11,231 nucleotides of DNA from JANNHK01 sp034408875 (lineage in GTDB: Bacteria > Actinomycetota > Acidimicrobiia > IMCC26256 > PALSA-610). The position numbers and the translations under genes were made by a program. Where the stretch lies: assembly GCA_034408875.1 (NCBI GenBank), contig JAWXCJ010000213.1, positions 1 to 11,231 on the forward strand, read 5' to 3'. Below the pieces are notes generated by a model. It ran no database searches and had not been told where the DNA came from. It was given only the letters and a program-made list of their open reading frames with translations. Positions 6,224 through 11,231 of the stretch are shown here, piece after piece; position 1 is the first letter of the stretch; every line of letters begins with the position of its first letter.

Positions 6224-6974
6224 ACCGCGGGTCGCGATCGTCACGGGCGCATCGGGCGGTATCGGCCGCGCGATTGCCGTTGCGTTCGGCGGCCGGGGCT
6301 GGTCGGTCGCGCTCGGAGCGCGGCGGGCGAGCGAGCTCGACGAGACTGCGCAACTCGTCATCGATGCCGGTGGGAATGCGTGCGCGCACCCGCTCGACGT
6401 GTGCTCATCCGCGTCAATCGACGCGTTCCTCGCGGCCGTCGACGGTGCGTTCGGGCCCGCGTCGATCCTCGTGAACAACGCGGGCATCGCGTGGATCGGA
6501 TCGGCCCACGAAATGAGCGACGACGACCACCGGCACATCGTCGAGACGAACCTGCTCGGCCCCATCTTGCTGTCGAAGCGCGTGATCGAAAGGTGGCGTG
6601 AACGCGCCGAACCGGGCGACATCGTCTTCGTGTCGTCGGACACGACCGCACATCCCCGCCCGTACCTCGCCACCTACGGTGCGTCGAAAGCCGGGCTCGA
6701 AGCGTTCGCGACGACCCTCGCGCTCGAATGTGAGGGAACGGCGATCCGGCCCGCCGTCGTACGCGTCGGTCCGACTCTCTCGGGCTTCGCCGACGACTGG
6801 AATCTCGAGGTCTTCGAAGAGCTCATGCCGTACTGGCAGCGGTTCGGGATCCAGCGCCACTTCAACACGATGGTCCCCGAAGATGTCGCCCGTACTGTGG
6901 TGCAGGTCGTCACCGCGCCGCCACACATGCGGGTACCGCTCGTAGAGGTGCAACCCCGGGCCCCGACGACCTGA
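6216..6974 (+). CDS. SDR-family oxidoreductase (second)
   Basis: The 252-residue protein is another classical SDR: TGASGGIG (10-17), NNAG (87-90), ETNLLG with Asn112, Ser140/Ser141 in FVSSD, and Tyr154/Lys158 in YGASK. It lacks the usual C-terminal 'GQxxxVDGG' ending. Instead it has a DDWNLEVFEELMPYWQRFGIQRHFNTMVPEDVA segment (193-225) and ends in HMRVPLVEVQPRAPTT, so the substrate pocket differs from the first SDR. The start is TTG at 6216, inside the last codons of the upstream gene; no in-frame ATG or GTG precedes the glycine motif. The 8-bp overlap implies translational coupling. Two differently tailed SDRs in a row suggest consecutive steps on one substrate, but that is inference. Confidence 0.9.
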   Translation: MGEPRVAIVTGASGGIGRAIAVAFGGRGWSVALGARRASELDETAQLVIDAGGNACAHPLDVCSSASIDAFLAAVDGAFGPASILVNNAGIAWIGSAHEMSDDDHRHIVETNLLGPILLSKRVIERWRERAEPGDIVFVSSDTTAHPRPYLATYGASKAGLEAFATTLALECEGTAIRPAVVRVGPTLSGFADDWNLEVFEELMPYWQRFGIQRHFNTMVPEDVARTVVQVVTAPPHMRVPLVEVQPRAPTT

Positions 6975-7010
6975 CCCGGCCAGTTGATCCGACAACCGAA
7001 GGGAGTCGCG

Positions 7011-7196
7011 ATGCCGATAGCCGTGCGTATCTCGTGCATGGAGTGCGAAGGCGAGGCTGTGCTCCTCCAGCTTCCCGGCCCCGAGGACGTGATCGAGGCG
7101 GGCGACATCTTGGCCTACCGCTGCCAGGAATGCGGCGAGCGGTGGGACGTCGTTGTCGACGAGGCCGACCTCGCCGAGGACGAGCACCCGTACTGA
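7011..7196 (+). CDS. Small zinc-ribbon protein (61 aa)
   Basis: Two CxxC knuckles, Cys9/Cys12 (SCMEC) and Cys38/Cys41 (RCQECGERW), 25 residues apart, make a four-Cys zinc ribbon. The rest is acidic, ending in DEADLAEDEHPY. No further domain is present, so it may be a small metal-binding or protein/nucleic-acid-contacting accessory; function unknown. AAGGGAG (6999-7005) stands 5 nt before ATG 7011 and fixes the start over an in-frame TTG at 6984. It follows the second SDR by 36 nt and is probably in the same transcript. It converges with the 71-aa gene after a 10-nt gap. Confidence 0.85.
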   Translation: MPIAVRISCMECEGEAVLLQLPGPEDVIEAGDILAYRCQECGERWDVVVDEADLAEDEHPY

Positions 7197-7206
7197 AAAG
7201 TCCCTC

Positions 7207-7422
7207 CTACGCGACGTTGGTCACCGGTTCCATTTCGACGCGCCGGATCTCGACGATTCGACTCGTGCGGAACGACGCGACGCGAACCGCGAATGCCGAC
7301 GCGAGCCGGCCGGCGCCGCCCGCGCGGTCGAAGAATGTCGTGAGCGGACCTTCTTGCTCGTACGCGTCGGCACCGCGCACCAACGTCGTCGCGTCGTTGT
7401 CGAAGTGCACCACGAATCCCAT
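7207..7422 (-). CDS. Small protein of unknown function (71 aa)
   Basis: The sequence reads as a compact beta-rich domain: VVHFDNDATTLVRGADAYEQEGPLTTFF, then a Gly/Ala turn (DRAGGAGRLAS), then AFAVRVASFRTSRIVEIRRVE. The phrase 'SYEQEGPLTTFF'-like recurs, as I remember, in small actinobacterial proteins with no assigned role. No signal peptide, membrane segment or cysteine. Start ATG at 7422 is supported by TATGGT 6 nt upstream, a leaderless arrangement. It lies downstream of the oxygenase-like gene on the same strand (52-nt gap) but seems to have its own promoter, and converges with the zinc-ribbon gene. Confidence 0.75.
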   Translation of the reverse strand: MGFVVHFDNDATTLVRGADAYEQEGPLTTFFDRAGGAGRLASAFAVRVASFRTSRIVEIRRVEMEPVTNVA

Positions 7423-7428
7423 GCGTTC

Positions 7429-7434
7429 ACCATA
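7429..7434 (-). promoter_or_regulatory. Putative -10 element of the 71-aa gene (leaderless)
   Basis: Minus-strand TATGGT matches TANNNT and is separated by 6 nt (GAACGC, no Shine-Dalgarno) from the ATG. Confidence 0.5.
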
Positions 7435-7474
7435 CGACGCGCGCGCTGTGGACGACTAGTGGGTTCTTCGGTGG

Positions 7475-8503
7475 TCAACCTGTGGATCGAGCTGTGGAAA
7501 CCGGGAACGCGATGTACTCGTCGATCAACAGCGCACCGAGGGCGCCATCACGCGTGACGTTGCGATCGTCGACGCGTCCGCGTTCGCACAAGTCGTCGAC
7601 GAGATGATCGAGGATCACGTCGAGTGTGAGATCGTCGGCGTGATCGCGCCAGGTGTCGCATTCGCGTTCGTCGCGGAAGCAATACGCCTTCCACGAGACG
7701 GAGAAGCGGAGCTCCGCCCAGTCGTACCGGGCGATCTCGGTTGCCTGTGCGTCACGAACAGTCCACGCGCGCGCACCGTCGTAGTCGAGGGTCATGCCGG
7801 GGCGCAGCGGCGGGAGCGCGTCGGGCGCGACGTCGGCAATGCGGTCGACACCGTGGAACACCGTGTCGGTGTCGAGCACCATGGCGGTGTTGTACCGAAC
7901 CGCGTGCCGAGCAACAGATCCGTCCGCACCGTCGGGCCAGTACGCGAGTTCGCCGCCGTCGCAGTCGTGGAACCAGGCGATACCCGTCGCGATCGGCATG
8001 CGGTAGGTGTCGAACAGTCCCGAGTGCTTCATGACCACCAGCAACCACTGGGGGATCACCTTGCGGTTCGCGCCGCGGAACTCGGGAACGTCGGTGTGTA
8101 CCGCGAGTTCCTGGCCGAGGATCATGAGGTTCGCGTACGCGATCGCCGGTTCGACGACCGGACGACCGTGTATCGCGCGCGCGGCGTCGAGGAAGCCCGG
8201 GTGGTGCAGGAACGGTTCGATGCCCGAGATGCGCGCGTCCCGGCCGTACGCGTATTCCTCGCGGAAGTAGCTCGTGCGTACCGCCAGTGCGGAGACGGGC
8301 TCGCGGGCACCGGCGAGGCCTCCGGTGCGGAGGAAGTTCTGGAGCGCGTCCTGGCGCTGCGCGAGGCCCGCGCCGATGTCGGTTTCGAGGCGCTCGTGCT
8401 CGAGGTACATGCGGTAGCGGCCGAACCGTTCACAGAGGTCGACCATCGCCGCCGCGGCGTCGGTGTCGAAGAGCGGCTCGATCGGGACGACGACAGCGGG
8501 CAC
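7475..8503 (-). CDS. 2-oxoglutarate/Fe(II)-dependent oxygenase-like protein
   Basis: The 342-residue protein contains the HxD...H facial triad of double-stranded beta-helix oxygenases: His136 and Asp138 in ELAVHTDVPEFRG, and His217 in DTVFHGVDR. AWFHDCDGGELAYWPDG (176-192) is the strand pair typical between them, and Arg266 or Lys272 in ELRFSVSWKAYCF is a candidate 2OG-binding residue. It lies about 50 residues after the second His, longer than usual, with an inserted segment (223-260). The N-terminal 120 residues are helical, and the C-terminal 60 are acidic and helical (LDVILDHLVDDLCERGR). The family is not recognised and the substrate is unknown. GTG 8503 is chosen because TAGCGT lies 7 nt upstream; the open frame beyond it is antisense to the divergent hydrolase. 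Confidence 0.82.
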   Translation of the reverse strand: MPAVVVPIEPLFDTDAAAAMVDLCERFGRYRMYLEHERLETDIGAGLAQRQDALQNFLRTGGLAGAREPVSALAVRTSYFREEYAYGRDARISGIEPFLHHPGFLDAARAIHGRPVVEPAIAYANLMILGQELAVHTDVPEFRGANRKVIPQWLLVVMKHSGLFDTYRMPIATGIAWFHDCDGGELAYWPDGADGSVARHAVRYNTAMVLDTDTVFHGVDRIADVAPDALPPLRPGMTLDYDGARAWTVRDAQATEIARYDWAELRFSVSWKAYCFRDERECDTWRDHADDLTLDVILDHLVDDLCERGRVDDRNVTRDGALGALLIDEYIAFPVSTARSTG

Positions 8504-8510
8504 GACGGAG

Positions 8511-8516
8511 ACGCTA
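8511..8516 (-). promoter_or_regulatory. Putative -10 element of the oxygenase-like gene (leaderless)
   Basis: Minus-strand TAGCGT, 7 nt before GTG 8503. It is paired with the oppositely directed TAGGCT at 8543-8548 in a 51-bp divergent spacer. Confidence 0.5.
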
Positions 8517-8542
8517 CCCGGCGCATCTCGCGGCGCGCCGCC

Positions 8543-8548
8543 TAGGCT
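8543..8548 (+). promoter_or_regulatory. Putative -10 element of the MEST-like hydrolase operon (leaderless)
   Basis: TAGGCT, then 6 nt (CGGCTC), then GTG 8555. No Shine-Dalgarno is present, so the operon's first gene is probably translated from a leaderless mRNA. Confidence 0.5.
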
Positions 8549-8554
8549 CGGCTC

Positions 8555-9454
8555 GTGGAGTCCGGAGCCCGCGCGGTACAGGAATGGCGGTCGCGCGGCC
8601 GCTACGTCGACGTCGGCGGCCGGCAGATTTTCGTCGTCGACGTTCCCGCCGATCGCGACTCGGGTCACGATCCGCTGCTGGTCCTCCACGGCTTCCCGAC
8701 GTGTTCGTACGACTGGGTCCACGTCCTTCCGGAACTGCGGGCGGACCGGCGGGTTGTGCTTTTCGACTTCCCCGGGTTCGGCCTGTCCGACAAGCCCGAC
8801 GTGCGCTACGGCATTCGCATGCACGCCGACGTCGCCGAAGGCGTCGTCGCCGCGGTGGGCGGCGACCGGTTCGGGCTCGTGACCCACGACATGGGCGACA
8901 CGGTCGGCGGCGAGCTTCTCGCCCGCGACCTCGACGGCGAGTTGCCGTTCGCAATCACGCAACGGCTGTTGACGAACGGCAGCATCTACATCGAGATGGC
9001 GCAGCTCACGGCGGGCCAGCAGTTTCTGCTCGGCCTCGACGACGCGCGGGTGGATATCGCGGAACTCGGGCTCGACCCGCGCGACGGGTTCCGCTCCGGC
9101 CTGGCCCTGACGTTCTCCCCCGAACACCCCGCGAGCGACGAAGAACTCGACGCGCAGTGGGCGTTCGCCGCCCACGACGACGGCTACACGTTGCTGGCTC
9201 GCACAATCCGCTACATCGAAGACCGCCGGGCCGAAGAGGAACGGTTCACGGGCGCGATCGAGGAGCACCCGTCGCCGCTCGGTGTCGTGTGGGGCGCGCT
9301 CGATCCGGTTGCGGTGCACGCCATGACCGGCCGTCTCCTTGCGGCTCGTCCCGCCACACCGCTCGTCACGCTCGACCGCGTCGGGCACTACCCCATGGTC
9401 GAAGCACCCGCCGCGTTCGCCGCGTCGGCGCGCTCGCTACTGGAGTCCGACTGA
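8555..9454 (+). CDS. Alpha/beta hydrolase with Asp nucleophile, MEST/epoxide-hydrolase-like
   Basis: In this 299-residue protein the nucleophile elbow reads THDMGD, so the nucleophile is Asp112, as in epoxide hydrolases and haloalkane dehalogenases. HGFPT (45-49) is the oxyanion loop, and Asp250 (GALDPV) and His278 (VGHYPMVEAP) complete the triad. Several stretches follow the animal MEST/PEG1 family: HGFPTxSYDW, the SDKPD region, HDxGDTVxxELLAR, the TNGSIY equivalent of SNGGIF, and LDPV...HYPxxExP. A bacterial MEST-like member is the best description; the substrate is unknown. The start is GTG 8555, with TAGGCT 6 nt upstream. It is the first gene of a three-gene operon (3 nt to the DUF2505-like gene) and diverges from the oxygenase-like gene. 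Confidence 0.88.
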   Translation: MESGARAVQEWRSRGRYVDVGGRQIFVVDVPADRDSGHDPLLVLHGFPTCSYDWVHVLPELRADRRVVLFDFPGFGLSDKPDVRYGIRMHADVAEGVVAAVGGDRFGLVTHDMGDTVGGELLARDLDGELPFAITQRLLTNGSIYIEMAQLTAGQQFLLGLDDARVDIAELGLDPRDGFRSGLALTFSPEHPASDEELDAQWAFAAHDDGYTLLARTIRYIEDRRAEEERFTGAIEEHPSPLGVVWGALDPVAVHAMTGRLLAARPATPLVTLDRVGHYPMVEAPAAFAASARSLLESD

Positions 9455-9457
9455 CCG

Positions 9458-9943
9458 ATGAGGTTCACCGCCGAGCATCAGTTCCCGGCGCCGCCGAGCG
9501 CGGTCGTCGACCTCTTGATCGACCCCGACTTCATGACGACGGTCGAGCTACCCGACCTCGCGTTGCCAACCATCCTCGTGCACGAGGTCTCCGACACCGC
9601 CGCCCGGCTGCAGTTGCGGTACGAGTACGTGGGCCAGATCGACGCGTTGGCCAAGCGCGTCATCGGCGGCCGTGACCTCACCTGGGTGCAGGACCTGCGC
9701 CTCGATCGCACCTCGAACACGGGTGAGCTCACGTTCACGGCCGAGGCCGCACCCGACAAGTTGAAGGCGCGTGCCGCGGTCGCCATCACGCCCACGGCAT
9801 CGGGAAGCGTGCGCACGCTGAACGGCGACTTCAGCATTGGTGTCCCGCTGATCGGCGGCACCGCGGAACGCAAGATCCTGCCCGGCGTGTTGCGCCGCCT
9901 CGACGTCGAGGCCGCGGCCGTCGCCGCCCAGTTGGCGTCGTGA
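9458..9943 (+). CDS. DUF2505-family-like protein (SRPBCC superfamily)
   Basis: The 161-residue protein starts MRFTAEHQFPAPPSAVVDLLIDPDF and contains LTWVQDLRLD, GELTFTAEAAPDKLKARAAVAI, GDFSIGVPLIGGTAERKI and a terminal helix LRRLDVEAAAVAAQL. This is the strand/long-C-helix layout of the DUF2505 group in the SRPBCC (START/Bet v1) fold, which holds a hydrophobic ligand. No catalytic residues are expected. The start ATG lies 3 nt after the stop of the hydrolase, and the gene overlaps or abuts the serine hydrolase gene (GTGATG junction), so the three are co-translated. A role as carrier or binding partner for the operon's lipophilic substrate is inference. Confidence 0.85.
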   Translation: MRFTAEHQFPAPPSAVVDLLIDPDFMTTVELPDLALPTILVHEVSDTAARLQLRYEYVGQIDALAKRVIGGRDLTWVQDLRLDRTSNTGELTFTAEAAPDKLKARAAVAITPTASGSVRTLNGDFSIGVPLIGGTAERKILPGVLRRLDVEAAAVAAQLAS

Positions 9944-10920
9944 TGAAACGTCTCGTCGACGACATGTTCGCCGGCGAGGAGCGGTACGGCACGACCTACG
10001 CGGTCGTCATCGTGCACCGCGGCGAGGTCGTTGCCGAACGGTACGGCGGCGCGTTGCCGCACTTCGACCGGCCGCCCGAACCGGTCACGCCGGCGACGCC
10101 GCTCCTGTCGTGGTCGATGGCCAATTCGATCCTGCACGCGGCGGTCGGTGTCCTCGTCGGTGACGGTCGTCTCGACATCGAAGCCCGGGCCGCGGTTCCC
10201 GAGTGGGCCGACCCGGCCGATCCGCGCCACGACGTCACCCTCGACCAGTTGCTCGCCATGCGCGACGGGCTCGACTTCGCCGAGGTGTACACCGATGATC
10301 GGCGATCGAACGTCATCGAGATGTTGTTCGGTTCGGGGCAACACGACGTCGCCGCGTATGCCGCGAGCCGGCCGCTCGCGCACGCGCCGGGGACGACGTT
10401 CAACTACTCGTCGGGCACGTCGAACATTCTCGCCCGCATCGTCGGCGATGTTGTCGGGCGCGGTGTCGACTACGAACAGTTCCTGCGGTCGGCGATCTTC
10501 GACCCGATCGGCATGACGACCGCGCTGCCCCGGTTCGACGACGCGGGCAACTTCATCGGGTCGTCGTACGTGTACGCGACAGCCCGTGACTTCGCGCGGT
10601 TCGGGCGTCTCTCTCTCCGCGACGGCGTGACCGACGACGGCACCCGCATCCTCCCGGAGGGCTGGGTCGCCCACGGCACCACCCCCCGGTCGAGCGATCC
10701 GGAAGACGGCCGGGTGTACGGCGCGCACTGGTGGGTCGTCGGCGACGACCTCGGCTCGTTCTGGGCGAGCGGCTACGAGGGCCAGTCGATCCTGGTGTGC
10801 CCGCCGCTCGACCTCGTCGCCGTACGACTCGGACGCTCGACCGAGGCCCACGTCGCGGCCCTGACCGAGTGGCGCTCGCTGGTTGTCGAGAGCGTCAGCG
10901 GAGCCGGACCGACTGAGTGA
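9943..10920 (+). CDS. Beta-lactamase-fold serine hydrolase with SxxN in place of SxxK
   Basis: The 325-residue protein belongs to the class C beta-lactamase / esterase / NylB-like family. It has the SWSMA motif with Ser58, the conserved Tyr155 in FNYSSGTSN, a helical DPRHDVTLDQLLAMRDGLDF block (94-112), and ASGYEGQ (275-281) as third box. The usual SxxK (SMAK) reads SMAN: the codon at 10123-10125 is AAT, so the general-base lysine is Asn61. The rest of the domain looks intact, and no frameshift is seen. The activity is therefore altered or lost, or another residue substitutes. ATG 9943 overlaps the upstream TGA by one base; GTG 9940 is an alternative that adds one residue. There is no signal peptide, so it is cytoplasmic. 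Last gene of the operon, ending before the hairpin terminator. Confidence 0.9.
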   Translation: MKRLVDDMFAGEERYGTTYAVVIVHRGEVVAERYGGALPHFDRPPEPVTPATPLLSWSMANSILHAAVGVLVGDGRLDIEARAAVPEWADPADPRHDVTLDQLLAMRDGLDFAEVYTDDRRSNVIEMLFGSGQHDVAAYAASRPLAHAPGTTFNYSSGTSNILARIVGDVVGRGVDYEQFLRSAIFDPIGMTTALPRFDDAGNFIGSSYVYATARDFARFGRLSLRDGVTDDGTRILPEGWVAHGTTPRSSDPEDGRVYGAHWWVVGDDLGSFWASGYEGQSILVCPPLDLVAVRLGRSTEAHVAALTEWRSLVVESVSGAGPTE

Positions 10921-10965
10921 AATCGCACGGGCGATCGAAGGCGTAGCGCAAGCCGACCCGGAAAT

Positions 10966-10979
10966 GCGACACGTGTCGC
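10966..10979. repeat. Perfect 14-bp palindrome GCGACACGTGTCGC
   Basis: The two halves are exact reverse complements around the CACGTG core. It sits in the 118-bp gap between the serine hydrolase and the convergent SHOCT gene, one base before the terminator hairpin. It may be an operator site or an additional stem; nothing else identifies it. Confidence 0.5.
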
Positions 10980-10980
10980 G

Positions 10981-11013
10981 CATGAGCCCGGGGCGTTGCG
11001 CCCCGGGCTCATG
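10981..11013. terminator. Hairpin terminator between convergent genes
   Basis: CATGAGCCCGGGGCG (10981-10995), loop TTG, and CGCCCCGGGCTCATG (10999-11013) form a perfect 15-bp stem. On the + strand it is followed by only a weak T-rich tail (CTTCTTCGATTGTGT). It lies between the serine hydrolase stop (10920) and the SHOCT gene stop (11039), so it probably serves both strands. Confidence 0.85.
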
Positions 11014-11038
11014 ACGACTTCTTCGATTGTGTGAACCG

Positions 11039-11231
11039 TTAGCTGATGGCCTTCGCCTTCAGCGCTTGGAACTCGGCCTCGTCGATGACGCCTTGCGCCT
11101 TGAGGTCGGCCAAGCGGGCCAACTCGTCGGCGGTGCTCGGCGTGCCGGCGGTCCGGCGGTCCGGCGGATTATGGGCGAAGTCGGGTTCGTTCCGGGGAGC
11201 CACGACGGCCCGCTGTACGACCTCTACTGTC
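11039..11231 (-). CDS. SHOCT-domain protein, C-terminal part (partial)
   Basis: Reading from TAA at 11039-11041 backwards, the frame stays open to the window edge for 63 residues; the N terminus is outside. The end, STADELARLADLKAQG then VIDEAEFQALKAKAIS, is a textbook SHOCT (short C-terminal) domain: two short helices with LxxLxxLxxxGxIxxxEFxxxKxK. Before it is a Pro/Arg linker (PRNEPDFAHNPPDRRTAGTP), typical of the flexible segment that precedes SHOCT. SHOCT is thought to be an oligomerisation or regulatory module, so the function depends on the unseen N-terminal part. An 8-bp tandem repeat of GGCGGTCC around 11148-11163 lies in the linker-coding part. Confidence 0.8.
   Translation of the reverse strand, partial: TVEVVQRAVVAPRNEPDFAHNPPDRRTAGTPSTADELARLADLKAQGVIDEAEFQALKAKAIS

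Noticed and set aside
7604..8545. A 313-codon + strand open frame opposite the oxygenase-like gene
   Set aside because: Its product is Val/Arg/Glu-rich without recognisable motifs, while the minus strand encodes an ordered protein with an HxD...H triad. High GC makes long antisense frames common.
8504..9388. N-terminal extension of the oxygenase-like frame
   Set aside because: It lies antisense to the MEST-like hydrolase and has shadow-like composition; GTG 8503 has a -10 element 7 nt upstream.
9478..10983. A 501-codon minus-strand open frame opposite the DUF2505-like and serine hydrolase genes
   Set aside because: Arg/Val-rich shadow of two well-supported + strand genes; no domain or start signal.

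Overview
The window is high-GC actinobacterial DNA: most third codon positions are G or C, GTG and TTG starts are frequent, and many genes have a -10-like hexamer only 6-8 nt upstream of the start codon, the layout of leaderless transcripts. The protein types (actinobacterial CtaA, a DUF2505-like protein, paired SDRs, small zinc-ribbon and SHOCT proteins, a T/P-linker lipoprotein) would fit an uncultured Acidimicrobiia-like lineage, but that placement is inference. I see no transposase, integrase, CRISPR array, tRNA or rRNA. It reads as an ordinary chromosomal housekeeping/metabolic segment with nearly every base coding.

Layout. 1-214: tail of a + strand gene, possibly FliG-C-like. 204-1148 (-): heme A synthase ctaA, convergent with that tail and divergent from 1213-2319 (+), a CapA-type metallophosphatase lipoprotein. 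2418-3326 (+): alpha/beta hydrolase, overlapping tail to tail with a single-domain rhodanese at 3300-3686 (-). 3732-4406 and 4423-4977 (+): an uncharacterised 224-aa protein followed closely by an HD-domain protein whose metal ligands resemble the PhnZ/MIOX diiron oxygenases. 4982-5281 (-): a 99-aa proline-rich protein with a strong Shine-Dalgarno. 5432-6223, 6216-6974 and 7011-7196 (+): two SDR oxidoreductases, translationally overlapping, then a 61-aa zinc ribbon. 7207-7422 (-): 71-aa conserved-looking small protein. 7475-8503 (-): 2OG-Fe(II)-oxygenase-like protein. 8555-9454, 9458-9943 and 9943-10920 (+): a tight operon of a MEST/epoxide-hydrolase-type alpha/beta hydrolase with an Asp nucleophile, a DUF2505-like protein, and a beta-lactamase-fold serine hydrolase whose SxxK lysine is Asn. 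It ends at a perfect 15-bp hairpin (10981-11013) shared with a convergent SHOCT-domain gene (11039-11231, -), which runs off the window.

How the genes work together: heme A synthase serves the aa3 oxidase. The SDR pair and the MEST-like/DUF2505/serine hydrolase operon look like small-molecule or lipid catabolic genes with unknown substrates. The most notable points are the SxxN serine hydrolase, the HD protein with a reduced PhnZ/MIOX-like ligand set beside an unknown partner, the divergent oxygenase/Asp-hydrolase pair, and the consistent leaderless promoter architecture. I found no clear defence system or other previously undescribed multi-gene system.
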